A DNA stretch of 64,000 bases from Charina bottae (GCA_023362775.1 JALMGJ010000020.1:9070501-9134500), one strand, 5' to 3'; shown: positions 24,066-37,009, counted from the first letter of the stretch. Notes: generated from the sequence alone by a model not told the origin. Made by a program: numbers and translations.

Positions 24066-24541
24066 CTCTGCTCATCCTGTCATAGCCACATAAAATGATT
24101 GCACCATGCAGTTCTATCCAGGACACACAAGGAAAGCCAACAGTCAAGTTTAGATACACAAAATGCAGAAAGGTTTTTCCAATTTCATTTGCTCAGGTAA
24201 AATAGCTCTGCAAGAATAGTTTATACCTCATCTATATTTCAAATTATATGTTCGTTGTCATTTTCTGTTTGCCCACCACTCCCTCCCTCATTGAGTACAC
24301 ACATTGCGGGGGCTATAGCTTGTAGATTCAGATATTATAAAAACTATAGCTGGCTGATGTCAAGGTATGATCTGTCAATTCATACTTCCTTAAGTGTTTA
24401 ATGGCTAAGACCTAATAGAGGAACTTCCAAATTGAACAGGTAGAGACTCAATGGGCTAATATTATTTTAATATATTAAACTGAAGTGTTACCAGGAATTA
24501 AACATGTTATTCCAAATCATCTTAACTTCTGATGTGTCTTT
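24066..24541. other. Intronic sequence, nothing recognised
   Basis: AT-rich, no motif. Confidence 0.4.
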
Positions 24542-24549
24542 ATCTACAG

Positions 24550-24683
24550 CAGTGTTTCTCAACCTCGGCAAGTTTAAGATGTGTGGACTTCAACTCCCAG
24601 AATTCCCCAACCAGCATGCTGGCTGGTAAATTCTGGGAGTTGAAGTCCACACATCTTAAACTTGCCGAGGTTGAGAAACACTG
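24550..24683. mobile_element. Palindromic hAT-type MITE, 134 bp
   Basis: The element is an almost perfect palindrome from CAGTGTTTCTCAACC to GGTTGAGAAACACTG, with arms of about 58 bp and a short GCATGC-centred loop. The only arm differences I see are in the two bases after CCAGAATT. It is flanked by ATCTACAG (24542-24549) and GTCTACAG (24684-24691), a 7/8 target duplication. The paired frames on both strands are mirror images of the palindrome, not genes. A partial copy is at 36384-36421. Confidence 0.92.
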
Positions 24684-25147
24684 GTCTACAGTATGGGAAG
24701 CTAGTAAAGCATTTATGAGAGGTTTGCTTATCTCTCTGGCATCAAACGGAAAGAAAGCCATGTAAAAACAATAGGATACTATTTCAACCTGTGATATGCT
24801 TAGTAAACTTCACCAAACCATATATTCCCTCTAAACATACTGAGCTAGTTTTGTATAAGGATGTTATATGCTTCTTACTGGAAAGTGTGTTTGATTCCAT
24901 CTTTGTAAGAATGGTTAATCAAATTGAGGGAGTATGCCAAAATACAATGTCCAAAATAACTTTGTATCTAAAAAGTAAATCTAACAGAATTTAATTCAAA
25001 ATGGAAACCATTCCTGGACTGGAGCGTAATACCCAGATTTGTACCACATCAATAATTTGGGTATTTTTATGTACAGTATACAGTTCAAACTTGACTTTCA
25101 TGGTATACTTTATTTAAAGCAGAACAGATTCTGACTCAATCTATTGT

Positions 25148-28100
25148 GTTGTTGTTTATTCGTTCAGTCGTTTCCGACTCTTCGTGACTTCATGGACCAG
25201 CCCACGCCAGAGCTTCCTGTCGGCCGTCACCATCCCCAGCTCCCCCATGGTTGAGTCCGTCACCTCCAGAATACCATCCATCCATCTTGCCCTTGGTCGG
25301 CCCCTCTTCCTTTTGCCTTCCACTTTCCCTAGCATCAGCTTCTTCTCCAGGGTATCCTGTCTTCTCATTATGTGGCCAAAGTACTTCAGTTTTGCCTTTA
25401 ATATCATTCCCTCAAATGAGCAGTCTGGCTTTATTTCCTGGAGTATGGACTGGTTTGATCTTCTTGCAGTCCAAGGCACTCTCAGAATTTTCCTCCAACA
25501 CCACAGTTCAAAAGCATCTATCTTCCTTCGCTCAGCCTTCCTTATGGTCCAGCTCTCGCAGCCATAGGTTACTACAGGGAATACCATTGCTTTAACTATG
25601 CGGACCTTTGTTGTCAGTGTGATGTCTCTGCTCTTAACTATTTTATCAAGATTTGCCATTGCTCTCCTCCCAAGAAGTAGACGTCTTCTGATTTCCTGGC
25701 TGCAGTCAGCGTCTGCAGTAATCTTTGCGCCTAGAAATACAAAGTCTGTCACTGCCTCCACTTTTTCTCCCTCTATTTGCCAGTTATCAATCAAGCTGGT
25801 TGCCATAATCTTGGTTTTTTTGAGGTTTAACTGCAACCCAGCTTTTGCACTTTCTTCTTTCACCTTCGTCATAAGGCTCTTCAACTCCTCCTCGCTTTCA
25901 GCCATCAAAGTGGTATCATCTGCATATCTGAGATTGTTAATGTTTCTTCCAGCAATTTTAACTCCAGCCTTGGATTCCTCAAGCCCAGCACGTCGCATGA
26001 TGTGTTCTGCGTACAGGTTGAATAGGTAGGGTGAGAGTATACAGCCCTGCCGTACTCCTTTCCCAATCTTAAACCAGTCCGTTGTTCCGTGCTCTGTTCT
26101 TACCGTTGCTACTTGGTCGTTATACAGATTCCTCAGGATGCAGACAAGATGACTTGGTATCCCCATACCACCAAGAACTTGCCACAATTTGTTATGATCC
26201 ACACAGTCAAAGGCTTTAGAATAGTCAATAAAACAGAAATAGATGTTTTTCTGAAATTCCCTGGCTTTCTCCATTATCCAGCGGATATTGGCAATTTGGT
26301 CTCTAGTTCCTCTGCCGTTTCTAAACCCAGCTTGTACATCTGGCAATTCTCGCTCCATGAATTGCTGGAGTCTACCTTGCAAGATCTTGAGCATTACCTT
26401 ACTGGCATGTGAAATAAGTGCCACTGTTCAATAGTTTGAACATTCTTTAGTGCTTCCCTTTTTTGGTATGGGGATATAAGTTGATTTTTTCCAATCTGAT
26501 GGCCATTCTTGTGTTTTCCAAATTTGCTGGCATATGGCATGCATCACCTTGACAGCATCATCTTGCAAGATTTTAAACAGTTCAGCTGGGATACCGTCGT
26601 CTCCTGCTGTCTTGTTATTAGCAATGCTTCTTAAGGCCCATTCAACCTCACTCTTCAGGATGTCTGGCTCTAACTCACTGACCACACCGTCAAAGCTATC
26701 TCCAATATTATTATCCTTCCTATACAGATCTTCCGTATATTCTTGCCACCATTTCTTGATCTCTTCTGCTTCTGTTAGGTCCTTACCATCTTTGTTTTTG
26801 ATCATACCCATTTTTGCCTGGAATTTACCTCCGATGTTTCTAATTTTCTGGAAGAGGTCTTTTGTCCTTCCTATTCTATTGTCTTCTTCCACTTCCGCAC
26901 ATTGCTTGTTTAAAAATAATTCCTTATCTCTTCTGGCTAACCTCTGGAATTTTGCATTTAATTGGGCATACCTCCCCCTATCACTGTTGCCTTTTGCTTT
27001 CCTTCTTTCTTGGGCTACTTCCAGTGTCTCAACAGACAGCCATCTTGCCTTCTTGGTTTTCTTTTTCTTTGGGACGTTTTTTTGTTGCCGCCTCCTGAAC
27101 AATGTTGCGAACTTCTGTCCATAGTTCTTCCGGGACCCTATCTACTAAATCTAGTCCCTTAAATCTATTCTTCACCTCCACTGCATATTCCTTAGGAATA
27201 TTAGTTAGCTCATATCTAACTGATCTGTGGGTCTTCCCTATTCTCTTTAGTCTGATTCTAAATTGTGCAATAAGAAGTTCGTGATCTGAACTACAGTCAT
27301 CTCCAGGTCTTGTTTTTACCGACTGTATAGATGTCCGCCACCTTTGGCTGCAAAGGATGTAGTCAATCTGATTTCGGTGTCGACCATCTGGTGAAGTCCA
27401 TGTATAAAGTCGTCTTTTAGGTTGTTGGAAGAGAGTGTTTGTTATGCACAGTGAGTTGTCTTGGCAAAATTCTATCAGCCTATGTCCTGCTTCATTTTGT
27501 TCTCCCAGACCATGCTTGCCTGTAATTCCAGGTGTCGTCTGACTACCCACCTTAGCATTCTAGTCTCCTGTAATGAAAATAACATCTCTTTTTGGTGTAT
27601 TATCCAGTAGGTGCTGCAGATCCTCATAGAACTGATCTACTTCTGCTTCTTCAGCATCTGTGGTTGGGGCGTATATTTGGATCACTGTGATGTTAAATGG
27701 CTTCCCCTGAATTCGAATTGAGATCATTCTATTGTTTTTTGGATTGTATCCAAGCACTGCTTTAGCCACTTTATTATTAATTATGAAGGCTACTCCATTT
27801 CTTCTGTGGTCCTCTTGTCCACAGTAGTAGATCTGGTGGTCATCTGATGTGAAGTGGCCCATTCCAGTCCATTTCAGTTCACTGACACCCAAAACGTCTA
27901 TATTTAATCTTGACATCTCACCAATAACCACATCCAATTTGCCCTGGCTCATAGATCTTACATTCCAGGTTCCTATGGTGTGTTGATCTTTAGAACATCG
28001 GATTCGTCGTTCACCACCAGCACCGTCGGCCGCTAGCCGTCCTTTCGGCTTTGAGCTACCTGCGTCATTACATCTGGGGCTAGTTGAACTTATCCTCTGT

Positions 28101-28353
28101 TCCTCCCCAGTAGCATTTTGACCATCTTCCGACCTGGGAGTCCCATCTTCCGATGGTATACCGACATATCTCTGGTTGTACTGATCCATTTAGTTTTCAC
28201 GGCAAGAATACTGGGGTGGGTTGCCATTACCTTCCCCAGGGATCGTATTTAGTCTGACCTCTCTGCCACGACCTTCCCGTCTTCATGGTTTAGCTCATGG
28301 TTTCATTGAGGTGCTCAAGCTCCAGCACCACGACAAGGTAACGATTGCTGGAG
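25148..28353 (-). mobile_element. BovB (RTE clade) LINE, full length, 11-bp TSD
   Basis: CAATCTATTGT occurs at 25137-25147 and 28354-28364 and delimits a 3206-bp element, about the size of complete BovB. The 3' end (minus strand) is GAGTCGGAAACGACTGAACG followed by AATAAACAACAAC. The 5' leader (28190-28353) contains a GGGAAGGTAATGGCAACCCA stretch. One long frame carries endonuclease and reverse transcriptase and is broken by three small lesions. Intact termini with a clean duplication make this a fairly recent, complete insertion. Confidence 0.95.
25156..28189 (-). pseudogene. BovB ORF: endonuclease-reverse transcriptase with three lesions
   Basis: The frame starts MDQYNQRYVG at 28189. The AP-type endonuclease follows (GTWNVRSMSQGKLD, ELKWTGMGH, IQIYAPTTDA, FITGD). 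Lesion 1 is TAG at 27560-27562, where the Trp of GDWN is expected. Lesion 2 is an extra base in an A7 run (27077-27083 on the plus strand), which shifts the frame from 27550-27029 to 27102-26428. Lesion 3 is TGA at 26428-26430, probably from CGA. The reverse transcriptase then reads FIDYSKAFDCVDHNKL, GVRQGCILSPYLFNLY and LRYADDTTLM, with catalytic YADD at 25915-25926, and ends with GCESWTIRKAERRKIDAFE and a basic C-terminus. The enzyme performs target-primed reverse transcription. Plus-strand frames over this region are shadows. Confidence 0.93.
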
Positions 28354-28364
28354 CAATCTATTGT

Positions 28365-28624
28365 AGCTTATCGTTTTATGTGGTGATTTATATCTTGCTG
28401 ACCACACTTCTTGATATTTATCCTCGCTTAAAGCTTAATAACGATTTTAGTCATTTAAAGCTATATATTATATTTGGTCATTCATAATTTACTAATGTTA
28501 TAGTGGAAAATTGTAACTTTTGGATGTTTTTAAAATCCCTTGTCTACTCATTTGTGCATCATTTTTTATTTTCTTTATATGTATGTTTTCTCTTCTCTGT
28601 GTTTCTACATGTTCTCTAAAAAGT

Positions 28625-28661
<37 letters not shown>

Positions 28662-29282
28662 AATAAAACATGCTACATGGCATGATAGAAAACTATGGTT
28701 TGGTGGATAGACATCCATGGGGAGAGTGGGCAAGGGACAAAATATGCACTACAACATCACAATACGAGCTCAGCCCCTTAGGTTCTTGCATGCCATGTCA
28801 CAATGCAAATGCTAAAGAGCAGCACTTGTGATGTCACAATACACATTTCATTAGTTTGGCATCATTCTAGTAAGGAATGGTCACCTACAATTTGGTGTTA
28901 GATGAATCAACCCAGGGCTTATCAGTTTTCCTTGTCTCTGCCTCAGCCACAAGGAGGAGATGGGAAATATTGCTTCATTTTTAAACAAACTGAGGTTACT
29001 TGTTTTAGCTCAACCTAAACAAATCATGATTACTCATTGTAGTTTAGGATGAATAAAAAAGTGCATTTCCTATTATCCTTGATTGTGCTGATGGGAATTG
29101 TAATTCAACAATATAAGAGTTGCAAACTATGGTTTACAATTCTTTTCTAAACCAGAATTAAATTAGCTCTGGGTCTGGACATAAAAAGAAACCACAGTTA
29201 ACTAAAAATGGATTTAGAAGCTTCCAAACTCTTCCTTATGTCATGCTGGAAGAAAACAATGAGGGCATGAGTATACGGCCCC
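28365..29282. other. Intronic sequence with (TAAA)n
   Basis: AT-rich; the TAAA array at 28628-28664 is the only clear repeat. Confidence 0.5.
28628..28664. repeat. (TAAA)n microsatellite
   Basis: About nine TAAA units. Confidence 0.9.
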
Positions 29283-29284
29283 TA

Positions 29285-29620
29285 AAAGGTAAAGGTTCCC
29301 CCCGCACATTTGTGCAGTCGTGTCCGACTCTAGGGGCCGGTGCTCATCTCCGTTTATTAGCCAAAGAGCTAGCATTGTCCGAAGACGCTTCCGCGGTTAT
29401 GTGGCCGCATGACGTGCGCGGAACGCTGTTACCTACCCACCGAAGTGGTACCTATTCATCTACTTGCATTTGCATGCTTTCGAATTGCTAGGTTGGCAAG
29501 AGCTGGAGCTAGTGCGGGAGCTCACTCCACACGCAGGGCTAGGGATTCGAACCTCTGAACTTGCGATCTTCCGATCGACAAGCCTGGCGTCTTACCCGCT
29601 GAGCCACCACACCCCCTACT
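29285..29620 (-). mobile_element. tRNA-derived SINE, second family, full-size
   Basis: Read on the minus strand the head GGTGTGGTGGCTCAGCGGGTAAG holds box A, and GGTTCGAATCC (29543-29553) is a perfect box B. The body includes GTGAGCTCCCGC and GTTCCGCGCACGTCATGC. The tail GAGTCGGACACGACTGC and AACCTTTACC resembles the BovB 3' end. The sequence is CpG-rich and well preserved. A clear target duplication was not found. Confidence 0.82.
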
Positions 29621-29899
29621 TGCATACATAAACCATAGTTTGGTGTTAGGTCCAAATCAGATCAATATTTGTTGAGAAATCCAAGTCCTGAAACTAAAGT
29701 GGAAACGGATCTCAGGAGGCTCCTGTGCCACCAGAAGCTTCCTGGTTCATGCTTGCAGCCCCTGCTAAGTGTGTTAAATGGCCACACATTTCCCCCCTAG
29801 TTTTTAAAACTTTTAATTAAATTAAAATTAATGTTTTGTGGGAGGAATGGTTACTTAATGAGGCAGTCTTCCAGTCTAGGTTTTTTTTTCCCCTATAGA

Positions 29900-29938
29900 T
29901 ATTGATTGATTGATTGACTGATTGATTGATTGATTGAT
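29900..29938. repeat. (ATTG)n microsatellite
   Basis: ATTGATTG array with one ACTG interruption. Confidence 0.9.
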
Positions 29939-30159
29939 TTTTTAAAGTCAGAGGAAAAACCTGGATTGGGAAAATACCTCAGTAAGTAGCTATCCCCCCC
30001 ACAAACAAAATTGTTTCCACTACGAAGTCTAGATTTCTGCTTCTTTCTCCATCTCTGTATCTCCTCACAGTTTTGCACTTTCTCCTTACATTACTTGCAT
30101 TACTTGTATGTGTCAAATATGCCTGCACTATCCTTTTTTATTGTTGTTGCTGTTATTCC

Positions 30160-30202
30160 TAGGGAGGGAGGGGAAGAAGAAGAGGAGGAAGAGGAAGAGG
30201 AA
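30160..30202. repeat. Purine tract (GGA/GAA)n
   Basis: Polypurine stretch of GGA, GAA and GAG units followed by AATAAT. The run of Glu codons in the frame at 30011-30259 is an artefact of this tract. Confidence 0.85.
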
Positions 30203-31724
30203 ATAATAATAATCCCCTTGGCAATCCTGTTTGTGTGCTCTAAGATACTGTTGCCATAGAAACTCACTGTGGATACAGTTTGTAAAAATTTGGCTCCCTA
30301 GAGCTGAGAGATTCTGCGCTCAGGGTAAAGTGGCCAGTATGCTCCAAGGGCAGGGAAAAACTCTGCCTCGTCCTCCGAGGATCCACCAAGCCCTTTTTTC
30401 ATTCACCATCTGTCTAGACACAAGTCAAGAGGTGACCTCAGCAAATCAAGGGGAGGGGGGAAGGGGGAATAACCGGCCTAATAAAACAAGAACGGAAAAA
30501 TATATTTATTGAGGGAACTAGAAGCATATGCCTGCTTAGTTGTCATTATGGCCACTTGTGCTAATAGATATTTTCATGGGTGTTTTTGAAATCCAAACAG
30601 GGTTCTCTATAAGGTCGAGATCAAGCACACAATAGAAATTAGCATAATGAGATTCTAAACTCATTTTGTTTAGTGATTGTTCCTCTCCTACCTCCTTCAT
30701 GGAATGGATTAGCTTAAGCTTTGGATACCGGGTTTCAATTCACTGGAAGTGGCTGCTTATACTGTATGTAAAAATAAACAGAGCTCTAAACATTCAATGT
30801 TCTATATCCAAACCATGCATAAAAAGTACAAAAGTACATTATGGTGCGACTATCAAGACCGCACATTTTATATCCTGTTAAGAAACATTTCCTTTCTTGC
30901 TTCCTTGTAACCACTACTTCATCCAATTTCACTTACATTATGAAAGATCCCATTTCAGTTGTGATAAGCCCCGAAGGAGAATCTGAAGAAGTTGATACAT
31001 ACTATGATACTTCATGAAATCTGACTTTTTTCCCTTCTCATCAGTCCATATACAGTACAGTACCACTATCAGTTTTAAAAGCATTTTAAACATACATTCA
31101 AATTTTCAGGTTTCTAATTTATTTGAATAAATTATTCATCTATTTGAATTATTTCATTATTCTGCCCACACCTACCTAAGTGGGGGGGGGAACAGAACTA
31201 AAAGTGAATTGAGACATAAACGTGCAAAACAGGCGAGAAAAGTGGTTATTTGATTCATGTTCATATAAAGCAAAATAGAAACATTGTTAAAAATCTTTAA
31301 AGTTTAAACTGGCATATTTGATTGGATTCCAGATAAAACCAGTATTTCAGGAAAAAAAGTTCATCCCCGCTGGAGCTTGCTCTATTATCTTTTTTGTTGT
31401 TGTTGTTCAGGTAAGAAAACAAATAGATTAATTAATAAATCTGGTATGAATTTAACTGTAACTAAATGAAAGTCAATTTAATATTCTAGATTAATTGATT
31501 TGTAGATTAATTTTCATCACCTGGAGATAGATGTTTCTAGCATCTGAGTGTGAGAGAGCAAGAGAGAAATCTGGCTTATTTTTTAAGACAGAGAATCCCT
31601 CATGAAGTGTGTTGCTGAGAAATGAGTAATGTCTATCATCCTTCCAGCCAGTCCACTTTCCCCCAAACGGCATCTTTCTTATTTTCTTCCTTCCACTGAT
31701 ATCCACGGGGAGTGCTTATTTGTC

Positions 31725-31841
31725 AAAAACATCCAGCTGGTGGCCACAGCAGCCTGATCAAAGCCCCACCCCTTTTGAATGTATGTCACATGCAGGGCGG
31801 GGCTTTGATCAGGCTGCTGTGGCCACCAGCTGGATGTTTTT
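31725..31841. repeat. Long inverted repeat (47-bp arms), unclassified MITE-like
   Basis: Arms 31725-31771 and 31795-31841 are reverse complements with about one mismatch, around a loop of some 23 bases. Each arm contains AACATCCAGCTGGTGGCC and TGATCAAAGCCCC. The arm difference (CCACCC versus CCGCCC) looks like CpG decay. I found no clear target duplication and do not recognise the family. Confidence 0.85.
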
Positions 31842-34800
31842 CTATTCCTCCTGTGGATGCCCCTGCTTCCTTCCTAGATAGTTTGCTAGGATGAAGCCAG
31901 AGTTGAGGTGGGATCTGTCACTGAGCATCTATACTGTTGGAAGTGAAATAGTTGTCACCAAAAAGATATTTAGTTAAACTTATTTAGTTTATTTGATCTG
32001 CATCCCACCTTCCTTCTTAAGCAAATACTCAGGGCAGCCCAAGTAAGCTGCTATCCAGAGGCTTGTTTATAAAATCAGAATACTTTAAAATATTTTAACA
32101 TGCAAATGGAAAGGGAGCTGCCCATTGCTTTTGACCCTTGGATTACTTAATAGAAGCGTTAGCTCTCTGATGGTATAGAGCGGCAAAAACATTAATGAGT
32201 TGTTGCTTGAACCATTTCACTTAAGACTCACAGTGAGCAGCTGTAGAGTAAGAAGATGACATGGGACAACTATTCTACTGTTGATGTTGTAGAAGTTCCA
32301 GAGATGTTTATTTCCCTGTGGGTTGAGGACAATTCCTTTTTTACATGAGTACTGTGTGTGCAAAATATATAACACCTACATTGGCTTCTGGGATTATACA
32401 TGTGTTACCCTTGCTAGATTGGTGTTGTGCACTTATCTTCTGAATATAATTTTTATGAAGAATTTTAATCACAATAGTAAAAATGAATGCAAACAAAACT
32501 TAGAAAAAGAGAAGAGATTGGGATGAGTATTCACTGCTGCAAAAGTTTACAGAACATTATAAAAGGGAATATATCTCTAGTCAAATATCAGAATTATGGT
32601 GAGGAAACCCCAACCATTTCTCATAGGGATTATTCACTTAGGGACTGCCTGACTTCCATGTGAATTTAAGTAAGTTAATTGCACACAGCAACATCCTCAA
32701 TAACAGTTTCCTACTTTTAATAATAATAGTTGTAGTTTACCAGGCCCATGGGATCATTCAGCTTTTCTGCTTAAAAATGATTAGCCACTCTGTTGTGAAG
32801 TGTCACTTTCCCAGTGGTGAAAGGTGACATTAGCTCAGGTATTCCTGCTGCCTTCCTTTCAGGATCTCCTTTTACCTTTGTCAGGCACATAAAGACATTC
32901 TTTCAAGCAAAGCTTCACAGGTTTTTGCTGCCCATTCACCTTGCATTAAAGGGCTGGTCTCAGAAGTGGCCCTGACCTCCATTCTTCTGTACTTTCCCCC
33001 CAACCAAAGCCTCCCCATTTCTAATCAAGTGTTGAAAAGAAAAGGCATGAAAAGAACCATGAAACCATGCACAAGTCAATCTTTGACGTTTTATCTCCAA
33101 GTTTATATTTTCTGCCTGGGACATGTATGTGTGCTGGAGTGGGGAAGGCAAATAGGCAAGAAATGTATAGCTTGCTGTGCCTGTCCAAAGGGGATTAAGT
33201 CATGGAGAAAAATAAAGAAGAATAAAATGTCAAGTTTTATCAGACACATTCCAGCCAATTGCATAATAACAAGGATTATCACAAAAACAACAGTCTTCCT
33301 GATACGCTTTCTTTGTATCTGGAAGACGACCGAACAGATACTTTCCTTCTGTCTCGAGATTCTATGGCACATTATTTAAATAAATCCGTCCAGAGTTTCC
33401 AATTTGCCTTTTTATTTAACCCAAAAGGTACAAATTACGATTTCAAACATCCTTGTGTTCATTAAAAAAAAAATTAATAATAAAAGAAAGAAAGAAAGAA
33501 AGGAAACAGTGCTGGTGTTTTCTCTACACAGAGAAAGGGTGTGTTCCTGCTCTTCTCCTCCTTGTGATCAAAGCTGAAACAGTGATTTTGCATTATTATA
33601 AGAGTCATCATTTCTGCCTCTAATTTGGATGGTTTTTAATAAAGCTCCATTGATTCCACTGAATGAAACCCCCTCTTGACAAATGCAGAACATACACACT
33701 GATTACTAAATATGCAGCAATTATCATATTCAGCAGCACACTTTAATATCTTATTTATAGATGTATCTATCTTTAATTTGCTTTAATTAAGTTGCATTGA
33801 TTTTAATGATAGCAGTCATCTCTTGAAGATGGAATTAGGGTTATATAATCCTACCAATACCATTGCATCATTGTTTGATGTTACTTTTTATACTTCGTCA
33901 CTGCATAGAATAAGTTGTCCTTTTTGAAACGGCATACAAAAGACAGAATATCTTTTATTGGCTGATCTACTACTGGTGAGGAAATATGCAAGCTTTTGAA
34001 TTACATAAAATTCAGCCTGTATGTTTAATCAATAGACAAACTAACAAATGCTGTAGGGGTGGATGAATAGGGTGGATAACCAACCTGTCAATGAATATGC
34101 TTTTGACAAGGATACATAGATTTGTTTTTTTCACATCCGAAGCTTGATTCTCTTCCCTGTCCCCTCTCCCCTTTTCCTAGATATGAACATGCAGGAATCC
34201 ACCGCATGTTCATAATCTAGGTGACTTGATTAGCTTTTTTGAGCCATCCACCCTGTCTGGACATCTACTACCCTTTGTAGAAAAAGCAGTGGTGGAAATA
34301 TCGATGGTTGTGACATCTTCCTTTAAATCTTGCATCTGGCAGGGTGCTAAGTAAGGATTCTTCCAAGCAGGTAGTGCCCTAGTGCTACCAGTGAAAGCCC
34401 ATTGTGCAGCTATTCTGTCTTTCCCTCCCTCACAAATTTTATGTGAAAAGGAGGAGGAAGTAAGGAAGAGTGGGGAGGCTCAAAAGGTGGGTGTTGTCAC
34501 AAGGAGAGACTTGCTTTGGATCTCTCATCACATTTCCCAAAAGTGGCACCATAATCTCCCTGTCCAGAGAATCTGAGCTTCACCTTTCCCTCTCCTCTGA
34601 ATTACTTGAAAATGTGGGTTACCTTAGATTCCTGATAAGTAAACGAATGTTAGATAATTCTAGGTTATTTTCTTTTAAAAAACAATGGAACATTTCTAAT
34701 CTCTCTCTATTTGGCTCCTAAATGCTTTACGGAAAATTGGTGCTGAGTACATTCTACTGCATGTTTGTTAGGTTAGTTTTAAATGTATCCTAAGATATTG

Positions 34801-36383
34801 GGCATATCTACTCATGTATCAAACAATTCCCATAAAAAGTCCTGATCTTCGCCATAAGCATAAACTGTAGCTCTGAAATGTCCATTCACGCCAAGGCTTA
34901 TTAGAATGGATGGTAGCAATGAATTATTTCTGAAATGGGAAAACCCATGGTCACTCAACCTTTCAATTTGTTCTGCACAGAAATAAGGGAGGACTACGAG
35001 AATTACAATGGGTAAGGCTTTAAATTATGGTAACATGGTATATTTTTTTGATTCTTTGATTTTATGGAATCAGCAAGGTGACATTATCCATGGCCTCTTA
35101 TCGGAAGTAGTAATCTCTCCTTATTAATTTGTATATTTACATTGTCTTCAATATACACAAAAATATAAACATGCTCTATGATTGAGGTTTTGGAAATATG
35201 CAAACATATTTATATTTAATTCATATGTTAAATGGTAGGTAATCAATCAACTAAACATTATTTAATCATTTACCAGTCCTGTGCAAAATTCTTCAATTGG
35301 CACAATGAAAAAGCAGCTAGTTTGCAATGTCAAGAGAAGAAATAGCTCAGTTTTTAAAATGCAATTATTTTTAGTCATTTCCAATAACTAAGAAAAACCC
35401 CTTACAAGGTCTAACCACAAAAACAATCAGAGCTATGCTGTATGAAAAATACAGTAACAGTATGCTACTGTTAGTCATTTTTTAAAATTCTATCGGGATT
35501 CAAAATGTTAAAAAAAACAGTAATCTCTCACTTGGTTTTGGTCAATCTGAAAAGTATTCATGACTTAGTCCCAGATAATCTCTTACTTTGCAGGGACCAG
35601 GATTTCAGCTAATGATTCACCAATGGAAAAGGATTCAGACAGAAGGTATAAATGATCAACAGAACTTTTTAATAGTATCTTTTCAGTTCCTTAATCATCA
35701 GTATATGCTGCATATGATAGCCCCAAGAATAACTTTCCCTGTCAATCTCACCTAAACACAGTGTGAAAATATCCAAGGATCTCTGGGCTTCTAATAGCTT
35801 AAAAGGTTTACCAGATGAGATGGCCAGCAGACAATGACACAAAGCATTCCAAGTATAGTAGGGGACAACTACTCCTTCTCTTTGGTCCAAGAAGTTAGTG
35901 CCCCATCAACCTTTGGGAAAGGAAGCAATATGACATTTTGCTGTTTCTGAGTGCGCTTGTTTTTATTTTTCACTATAATTTCAGCCCTCAGCTCCCCTGT
36001 GCTTAAAAGGAATACCCCTTATGGCAGCAGATGGTAAAAGAAAGATTGGAGTGGTGGAAACGCTGCTTGGTGGCTGCCTACTTCATTTTCTGGGCAGATT
36101 TATGGCTACCTAACTATAGGCCACCCACAAATACAGCAGAACTGGTTAAACCAAAAATAAACCACAGTTTCAGGCTGAGGTTAAGGTACTCTGCCTTAAT
36201 CACAATTTGAATAGGTTTCTTGGTACTGGCAACATGCTAATCACAGGTTGTCATACGAGTCAGATCTATAAGTTCACATGGCTAAAAGAGGAGAAAACTT
36301 CCTTGTGGAACAAAAATAGGCAGGAAAGAGAGCTCCCCTTCTAAAGCGCACATAGACACATCCCTATGTATGTATTCAGAGCA
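31842..36383. other. Intronic sequence, largely unrecognised
   Basis: AT-rich. A decayed LINE or SINE tail may lie at 31975-32095. A homopurine AAAG run is at 33480-33502. Open frames such as 32966-33379 overlap frames on the other strand and have no motif. Confidence 0.45.
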
Positions 36384-36421
36384 GTGTTTCTCAACCTTAG
36401 CACGCTGGCTGGGGAATTCAT
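36384..36421. mobile_element. Partial hAT MITE copy (left end)
   Basis: Starts CAGTGTTTCTCAACCTTAG, then jumps to CGCTGGCTGGGGAATTC, the centre of the palindromic MITE at 24550-24683. One arm is missing most of its length and the second arm is absent. Confidence 0.65.
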
Positions 36422-36489
36422 TTGCCATGGACAGATCACTCTGATTGCCTTCCATTTTACTGGTGTGACACCCCCCCCACTTTTCAATT

Positions 36490-37000
36490 GGCCTGCCCCT
36501 GGTGACCGATGGACCCAATGGGATTCCAGAGGAAGCTTGAGGTTTTTCCTGGGAATCCGATGGGCAATGCAGCTGACGTCTTAGTTGCAGTCTGAAATGG
36601 GCAGGTGGCTGAGGCCTTGAACCACATTTCCCCATGTGGCCCCTCCCTATACACCAATCCTGGGGAGCACCTTGATTCACTGAGGAGGTCTGGGAGATGA
36701 AGCGCAAGAAGAGATGCTTAGAGCACCATTGGAGGAAGATAAAGAGCGAGTCTGATTGAAAAGAGGAAAGAACCCACATTCAGGATTACCAGGCGGCAAT
36801 AAGAATGGCCAAATGTCAATATTTCTCCATCCTTATTGTACCCGCTGATAGTTGCTCAGCAGCCCTGTTTAGGGTGAACTGGTCCCTGCAGGGCTGCTGT
36901 GAGGAATATACTGTGCAAACTAAGGAAGATGATCTTGATGGAGATATGCAGGATCTGTTGCCTAGACAAAAAGGGCTGAAGAATTTTTTAAGTCCAGAAT
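36490..37000 (+). mobile_element. L2-type LINE, ORF2 middle fragment
   Basis: The plus-strand translation contains LEHHWRKIKSESD and AAIRMAKCQYFSILI, which align with LERRWRKTKTESD and AAVRAAKREYFSALI of the L2 ORF at 12517-15384 (between endonuclease and reverse transcriptase). A stop codon and indels break it. Confidence 0.72.
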
Positions 37001-37009
37001 GAGATAACA

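Larger units (their letters stand above)
29621..31724. other. Intronic sequence with simple repeats
   Basis: Contains an ATTG array (29900-29938) and a purine-rich GGA/GAA tract (30160-30202). No gene recognised. Confidence 0.45.

Noticed and set aside
25184..27124. Plus-strand ORFs up to 196 codons
   Set aside because: Antisense shadows of the BovB reading frame.
29541..29606. A functional tRNA gene on the minus strand
   Set aside because: Boxes A and B are good, but the sequence continues as a SINE of about 330 bp with a BovB-like tail, and the tRNA 3' half does not pair as a cloverleaf by eye.
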